Part shown: piece by piece, positions 15,591 through 19,353 of the stretch
Layout: each line of letters opens with the position of its first letter
Position numbering within the stretch: position 1 is the stretch's first letter
DNA from: an uncultured Xanthobacteraceae bacterium
Lineage (GTDB): Bacteria; Pseudomonadota; Alphaproteobacteria; Rhizobiales; Xanthobacteraceae
Direction: 5' to 3'
DNA: 19,353 bases
Assembly (NCBI GenBank): GCA_955652925.1
Contig: CATPCO010000409.1
Span: forward strand, 1-19,353
Notes under the pieces: generated by a model
Told to the model about the DNA's origin: nothing
Seen by the model: the letters and a program-made list of their open reading frames with translations, nothing else
Database searches by the model: none
Made by a program: the position numbers and the translations under genes

Positions 15591-16388
15591 ATGTCCGAAA
15601 CCGACAACAGGTCGAAGCAGAACGGGCTTCTCGACGTGCGGGGCAGCAAACTCAATATCCATCGCATGGGCGCAGGTGAGCCACTGTTGTTTCTGCATGG
15701 TGCCCAGGGCCTGGATGGAACTGAGCCGGCGCTCGCCGGGCTCGCTCGCCATTTCGATGTCATCGCCCCCGACCATCCCGGCTTCGGCCGTTCTGAAGAC
15801 TCCGAGTTGGTGGATGATGTGCGCGATCTTGCGCTTTTCTACCTGGACCTGCTCGATGCTCTCGCTTTGAAGCATGTGCACGTTGTCGGCCAATGCATCG
15901 GTGGCTGGGTCGCGCTCGAAATGGCGGTGACGTCGAGCGCTCGCTTCAAGTCGCTCGTCCTGGTCAACAGCGCGGGGATTCGCCTTAAGGGTGTGCCGCG
16001 CGGCGATATGTTCTTATCCTCGGAGGACGATCTGCTGAAGCTGTTGTTCGCGCGTGATGGGGCCGAGTGGCTCAAACGATGGCGCGCAACGCCGCAGCTC
16101 GAGGACATCTACGACCGTAACCGCGCTGCGGCAGCGAAGCTCTCCTGGTCGCCGCGCCTGTGCAATCCCAAGCTCGACCGCTGGCTGCATCGCATTGACG
16201 TGCCGACCCTCATTATCTGGGGCGAGGAGAATCGCCTGATCCCGCCTGCTTACGCGCAGGCGCTCAACGAGCTTATCGCAGGATCGAGTGTCAGCATCGT
16301 CCCCGGCTGCGCGCACCTCCTCCATATCGAGCAGCCGCAGATTTTCGCCGAGGATGTCTTTCGGTTCATCCGCAGGGTGGCGTCATGA
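15591..16388 (+). CDS. Alpha/beta hydrolase with Cys nucleophile and Asn at the acid position
   Basis: 265 residues with the alpha/beta hydrolase fold: LLFLHGAQG (32-40) supplies the oxyanion-hole region, VIAPDHPGFGRS (57-68) is the typical strand-4 motif, and VVGQCIGGW (98-106) is the nucleophile elbow. The elbow carries C102 where most relatives have Ser. The strand-6 loop reads IIWGEENRLIPP, placing N214 where Asp is expected, and GCAHLLHIEQP supplies the His (H242). The codons TGC and AAT are clear at both sites. Cys nucleophiles are known in dienelactone hydrolase and PHA synthase; Cys with Asn would give a papain-like Cys-His-Asn set, if the alignment of the acid is right. An upstream in-frame TGA fixes the start. 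Its stop overlaps the LLM start as ATGA. It probably hydrolyses the monooxygenase product; substrate unknown. Confidence 0.92.
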   Translation: MSETDNRSKQNGLLDVRGSKLNIHRMGAGEPLLFLHGAQGLDGTEPALAGLARHFDVIAPDHPGFGRSEDSELVDDVRDLALFYLDLLDALALKHVHVVGQCIGGWVALEMAVTSSARFKSLVLVNSAGIRLKGVPRGDMFLSSEDDLLKLLFARDGAEWLKRWRATPQLEDIYDRNRAAAAKLSWSPRLCNPKLDRWLHRIDVPTLIIWGEENRLIPPAYAQALNELIAGSSVSIVPGCAHLLHIEQPQIFAEDVFRFIRRVAS

Positions 16389-17572
16389 AGATCTTTCTCT
16401 TTCACCTCATGCCCTATGCCGATCTCGACCTGGGCGCTGCGGCCAACTATCGCGCCGCTTGGGTGGTTTTGCCGAACAGCTATTTCGACCCGAAAAAAGG
16501 CCACGAGCTCTATAACCGCTACCTCGACGAGCTGGAGCTTGCAGCTGAGCTCGGCTTCGACGGCATCTCCGTGAATGAGCACCATCAGAATGCCTACGGC
16601 CTGATGCCCTCGCCGATTGTGATGGCGGCGGCGCTGTCGCGCCGGACCAAGCAGGCCAAGATCGCAATCCTCGGCAGTGCCTTCTGCCTGCGCCAGCATC
16701 CGCTCAATATTGCCGAGGAGCACGCCATGATCGACTGCATCACCGGCGGGCGGCTGATCAGCGGCATGGTGCGCGGCATCGGCGCGGAATATTACTCGAC
16801 CGGCAACAACCCCGCATTTTCACATGCGCGCTTCCAGGAAGCGCACGATCTTGTGGTGCAGGCCTGGACCCGGCCCGGACCGTTCGCCTTCGAAGGCAGG
16901 TTCTATCACTTCGACTATGTCAATCTGTGGCCCCGCCCGTATCAGCAGCCGCACCCGCCGATCTGGGCGCCGTCCACCGGCTCGGTAGAAACGATCGAAT
17001 GGGCGGCGCATCCATCGCGCAAGTACACCTATCTGCAAGCCTACAGCCCAACCCAGTCGGTGGTGCGGTATCTCAACCATTACCGCGAATGCGCGCAGCG
17101 CATGTACGGCTACCGGGCAAGCTCGGATCAGATCGGCTGGTCGACGCCGGTCTACATTTCCGACACTGACCAAAAAGCACGCGACGAGGCCAAGCCTCAC
17201 ATCGAGTGCCTGTTCAACCGGCTTTTGCGGTTGCCTTTCGAGATGCTGTTCCCGCCGGGCTATTTGTCGGCCAAGTCGCTCAAGAACATGCGCAGCCACA
17301 AGCGCTCGGTGAGCGGCCAGGAGCACACGGTCGACAGCCTCATCGAGCAGGGAATCATTGTCTGCGGCAGCCCCGATACCGTGCGCAAGCAATTCACCGA
17401 CACGCACCGGTTGCTTGGTTTCCAGAATCTGCTTTGTCTTTTGCAGTTCGGGACGTTGCCGCGCGACCTGACTGAGCGCAACATCCGGTTGTTCGCGCGT
17501 GAAGTGATGCCCGCCCTGCAAGCCCTCACCGACAAGGAATATGAAGGCGCGCAGATGCACGCGGCGGAGTAG
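16385..17572 (+). CDS. LLM (luciferase-like) flavin-dependent monooxygenase
   Basis: 395 residues with the bacterial luciferase-like TIM-barrel pattern: LELAAELGFDGISVNEHHQNAYG (contains EHH at 65-67), SPIVMAAALSRRTKQAKIAILG, EEHAMIDCITGGRLISGMVRG, and late SPDTVRKQFTD plus a substrate-capping C-terminal segment. These enzymes use reduced FMN from a separate reductase to hydroxylate or cleave small molecules; no reductase gene is visible here. AGGGTGG (16374-16380) precedes the ATG, which overlaps the hydrolase stop by four bases. The coupling suggests the hydrolase acts directly on its product, an arrangement reminiscent of RutA with RutD in pyrimidine breakdown. The long middle insert around VNLWPRPYQQPHPPIWAPSTGS is usual for the family. 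Substrate unknown. Confidence 0.93.
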   Translation: MKIFLFHLMPYADLDLGAAANYRAAWVVLPNSYFDPKKGHELYNRYLDELELAAELGFDGISVNEHHQNAYGLMPSPIVMAAALSRRTKQAKIAILGSAFCLRQHPLNIAEEHAMIDCITGGRLISGMVRGIGAEYYSTGNNPAFSHARFQEAHDLVVQAWTRPGPFAFEGRFYHFDYVNLWPRPYQQPHPPIWAPSTGSVETIEWAAHPSRKYTYLQAYSPTQSVVRYLNHYRECAQRMYGYRASSDQIGWSTPVYISDTDQKARDEAKPHIECLFNRLLRLPFEMLFPPGYLSAKSLKNMRSHKRSVSGQEHTVDSLIEQGIIVCGSPDTVRKQFTDTHRLLGFQNLLCLLQFGTLPRDLTERNIRLFAREVMPALQALTDKEYEGAQMHAAE

Positions 17573-17582
17573 GGACAGCAAC

Positions 17583-17590
17583 GGAGGTGA
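17583..17590 (+). promoter_or_regulatory. Ribosome binding site that decides the start of the second SDR gene
   Basis: GGAGGTGA is an eight-base anti-16S match located five bases before the TTG at 17596. It overlaps an in-frame GTG at 17587, so that GTG has no room for its own ribosome binding site; TTG 17596 is the better start. Confidence 0.6.
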
Positions 17591-17595
17591 GTGCG

Positions 17596-18360
17596 TTGCT
17601 CAAAGCGTTGCAGTTCAAAGGAGAGGTCGTCGTGGTCACTGGTGCAGGCACCGGCATCGGGCGATCAACTGCCGAGGCTGTTGCGGAGCTCGGCGCGACC
17701 GCCGTGCTTGTCGCGCGCACTCAGAGCAAGCTCGACGAGGTGAAGACGGCGATCGAGAAGAATGGCGGCAAGGCTGAAACCTTTGCCGCCGACGTGAGCA
17801 AGGAAACGGAGGTCGGAAAATTACGGGACTTTGTCGCCGGCAAGTGGGGACGCGCGAAGGCCATCGTCAACAATGCCGGCAACAATTTCATCTCGCCGGT
17901 CACCGAGCTAGCAACGGAGAAATGGCGCGAGCTGATCGAGGTCGATCTCGACAGCGTTTACTACATGTGCCGCGATTTCATCCCGCTGCTGCTCAAATCC
18001 GACAAACCGTCCATTCTCAACGTCGCATCCACGTTCGCGCATATCGGCAATCCGCAAATGCCGGTTTACTGCGCGGCCAAAGGTGGCGTCGTTTCACTCA
18101 CGCGCCAGCTTGCGGTCGATTACGGGCCGCGTGGGCTACGGGTGAACTCGATCTGCCCGGGGCCTACGCTTTCGCCGCGGGTGAAAGGATATTTCGATTC
18201 CGGCCGGGCCGATCCGTCGGGCACGCTGGCGAAGGTGATGCTCGGCCGCTTCGCCCAATGCGACGAGATCGGCAACGTGGCGGCATTCCTGGTCTCCGAT
18301 GCCGCAAGCTTCGTCCATGGGGCCTCGATCATCGTCGATGGCGGCCAGACCATTAACTAG
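17596..18360 (+). CDS. SDR family oxidoreductase (classical type), second copy in the cluster
   Basis: 254 residues from TTG 17596, or three more if GTG 17587 is used. The classical SDR set is complete: TGAGTGIG (15-22), NNAG (92-95), S145 in NVASTFAHIG, Y158 and K162 in YCAAKGG, and PGPTLSPRV after NSICPG. The C-terminal GASIIVDGGQTIN is typical. It resembles FabG/2,4-dienoyl-CoA reductase-like and polyol or hydroxyacid dehydrogenases; sequence alone does not give the substrate. It lies 23 bases after the LLM gene and so is probably in the same transcript. It is clearly different from the other SDR at 14681, so the two probably act on different steps. Confidence 0.92.
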   Translation: MLKALQFKGEVVVVTGAGTGIGRSTAEAVAELGATAVLVARTQSKLDEVKTAIEKNGGKAETFAADVSKETEVGKLRDFVAGKWGRAKAIVNNAGNNFISPVTELATEKWRELIEVDLDSVYYMCRDFIPLLLKSDKPSILNVASTFAHIGNPQMPVYCAAKGGVVSLTRQLAVDYGPRGLRVNSICPGPTLSPRVKGYFDSGRADPSGTLAKVMLGRFAQCDEIGNVAAFLVSDAASFVHGASIIVDGGQTIN

Positions 18361-18388
18361 AGCGGGTCGCGATGAAATCGAATGAGCT

Positions 18389-18558
18389 CGTAGGGCGGGC
18401 AAAGGCGCGCAAGACAATTTGGATAGTTGATGGAAGCTCGATCCCGCGCGCAACGCAGTCAAGCTTGCGCAGACTGCGTACACTTGTCTGCTTTTGCCCA
18501 CGCGGTCTCCGGTTATGGTGGGCACGGCGCGCAAGAGCGCCCCTTTGCTCACCCTACG
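18389..18558. repeat. Repeat element with 22-base imperfect terminal inverted repeats and nested hairpin
   Basis: The ends are inverted copies: 18389-18410 begins CGTAGGGCGGGCAAAGG, and the complement of 18537-18558 begins CGTAGGGTGAGCAAAGG; 19 of 22 positions match. Inside lies a second perfect inverted repeat, ACGCAGTC (18453-18460) with GACTGCGT (18472-18479) and an 11-base loop. It encodes nothing convincing and no target-site duplication is evident. It resembles intergenic palindromic elements or miniature inverted-repeat elements frequent in Bradyrhizobium-type genomes (recalled, not searched). It sits between the second SDR and the CoA-transferase and may split or attenuate the transcript. 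Confidence 0.72.
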
Positions 18559-18573
18559 GTTAAGAGCGCGGCG

Positions 18574-19353
18574 TTGACTGACGTGCTCAAAGGCGTGCGG
18601 GTGATAGAACTCGGCACGATGATCACTGCCCCGCTTGCCGGCATGATGCTTGCCGATCTTGGCGCTGACGTCATCAAGGTCGAGCACCCGCAGGGCGGCG
18701 ATCCATTCCGAAGCTTCCGCGGCGGCCAATACAGTCCGCATTTCGTCGCCTATAATCGCGGCAAGCGCAGCATGCAGCTTGACCTGCGAAATGCCGCGGG
18801 CTGCGAGATCTTTGGGAAGCTGCTGGCGCGCTCCGATATTCTGATCGAGAACTACCGGGTGGGCGTAATGGAGCGGCTCGGGCTGGGCGCCGACAGGCTT
18901 GCCGCAATGAACCCGCGGCTCATTAATTGTTCGATTACCGGTTTTGGCTCCTCGGGGCCGTATTGCGGCCGGCCCGCCTACGACAGCGTGGGGCTTGCGC
19001 TCAGCGGGATTGCAAGCCTGCTGCTCGATCCCGAGCATCCGCAAATCTGCGGCCCGACCATTCCCGACAACGCGACCGGCATGTTTGCCTGCTACGGCAT
19101 TCTTGGCGCCCTCTACGAGCGTGAGCGCACGGGACGCGGCCGCCGGGTCGAGATCAACATGCTGGAGGCCGCAATCGCGTTCATTCCCGATCCATTCGCT
19201 AATCACACGCAGATGGGAATTCGCAATGATCCGCTCACTCGCGTCGCAAGCTCCCATTCATTCGCGTTCCGCTGCGGCGACGGAAAGCTGCTTGCGCTGC
19301 ATCTCTCTTCGCAACCGAAATTCTGGGAAGGCCTGCTGATCGCGATCGGCCGC
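18574..19353 (+). CDS. CaiB/BaiF (class III) CoA-transferase, 3' end cut by window edge
   Basis: The frame is open to the window edge, giving 260 codons of a family that usually has about 390-400. TTG 18574 (reading MTDVLKGVRVIELG) matches the family's N-terminus; GTG 18583 is an alternative. Visible are VIELGTMITAPLAGMMLADLGADVIKVE (in two parts: IELGTMITAP and LADLGADVIKVE), GGDPFR, NRGKRSMQLDL, ENYRVGVMERLGL, SITGFGSSGPY, the probable catalytic Asp D165 in PTIPDNATG, and GRGRRVEINMLEA. Such enzymes move CoA between a donor acyl-CoA and an organic acid. In this cluster it could activate the acid made by the SDR/hydrolase/LLM genes. It follows the inverted-repeat element, so whether it shares their transcript is unclear. 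Confidence 0.93.
   Translation, partial: MTDVLKGVRVIELGTMITAPLAGMMLADLGADVIKVEHPQGGDPFRSFRGGQYSPHFVAYNRGKRSMQLDLRNAAGCEIFGKLLARSDILIENYRVGVMERLGLGADRLAAMNPRLINCSITGFGSSGPYCGRPAYDSVGLALSGIASLLLDPEHPQICGPTIPDNATGMFACYGILGALYERERTGRGRRVEINMLEAAIAFIPDPFANHTQMGIRNDPLTRVASSHSFAFRCGDGKLLALHLSSQPKFWEGLLIAIGR

Noticed and set aside
14573..15763. 396-residue open frame on the minus strand across SDR and hydrolase genes
   Set aside because: Spans three genuine plus-strand genes and shows no family motif.
18372..18563. 63-residue open frame between SDR and CoA-transferase
   Set aside because: It lies almost wholly inside the inverted-repeat element, and its translation has no recognisable features.
18136..19257. 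373-residue open frame on the minus strand across SDR, repeat and CoA-transferase
   Set aside because: Antisense to two clear gene families and runs through a non-coding repeat.

Overview
The window is GC-rich bacterial DNA, densely packed with genes. Its GC-biased codon use, multi-gene Liv-type ABC transporter cassette, CaiB/HyuAB catabolic genes, GTG and TTG starts, and two kinds of intergenic palindromic repeat suggest an alphaproteobacterium of the Hyphomicrobiales (Bradyrhizobium/Rhodopseudomonas/Xanthobacteraceae-like). That placement is inferred from style and gene content; no rRNA or other taxonomic marker is present. I see no tRNA, rRNA, CRISPR array, phage gene or transposase.

Layout. 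(1) 1-6199: a catabolic block. A class III aminotransferase truncated by the left edge (minus strand) diverges from a tightly coupled plus-strand operon of HyuA, HyuB and a second class III aminotransferase. The operon logic resembles ATP-dependent lactam or hydantoin opening followed by omega-transamination, as in bacterial caprolactam degradation. (2) 6200-8168: a short intergenic remnant, then two minus-strand genes: a DUF3050 (haem-oxygenase-like fold) protein and a SAM methyltransferase. (3) 8274-10049: four small plus-strand genes: a rhodanese, an LprI/DUF1311-type exported protein, an exported protein of unknown function, and a GNAT acetyltransferase. (4) 10145-14661: a complete Liv-type (HAAT family) ABC importer in the order binding protein, two permeases, two ATPases. 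A palindromic repeat is lodged between the two ATPase genes. (5) 14681-19353: a second catabolic block of SDR dehydrogenase, alpha/beta hydrolase, luciferase-like (LLM) flavin monooxygenase, second SDR, and a CaiB/BaiF CoA-transferase cut by the right edge. A repeat element with imperfect terminal inverted repeats precedes the CoA-transferase.

How the genes may work together (inference): the Liv importer would bring in a small amide, lactam or acid. HyuAB and/or the LLM-hydrolase pair would open or oxidise it, the aminotransferases would remove the amine, the SDRs would oxidise or reduce carbonyl intermediates, and the CoA-transferase would send the acid into acyl-CoA metabolism. The substrate cannot be read from the sequence.

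The most unusual observations are an alpha/beta hydrolase whose apparent catalytic triad reads Cys-His-Asn instead of Ser-His-Asp, translationally coupled to an LLM monooxygenase; the HyuA-HyuB-transaminase operon; and a DUF3050 protein with residues that could form a haem-oxygenase-like metal site.
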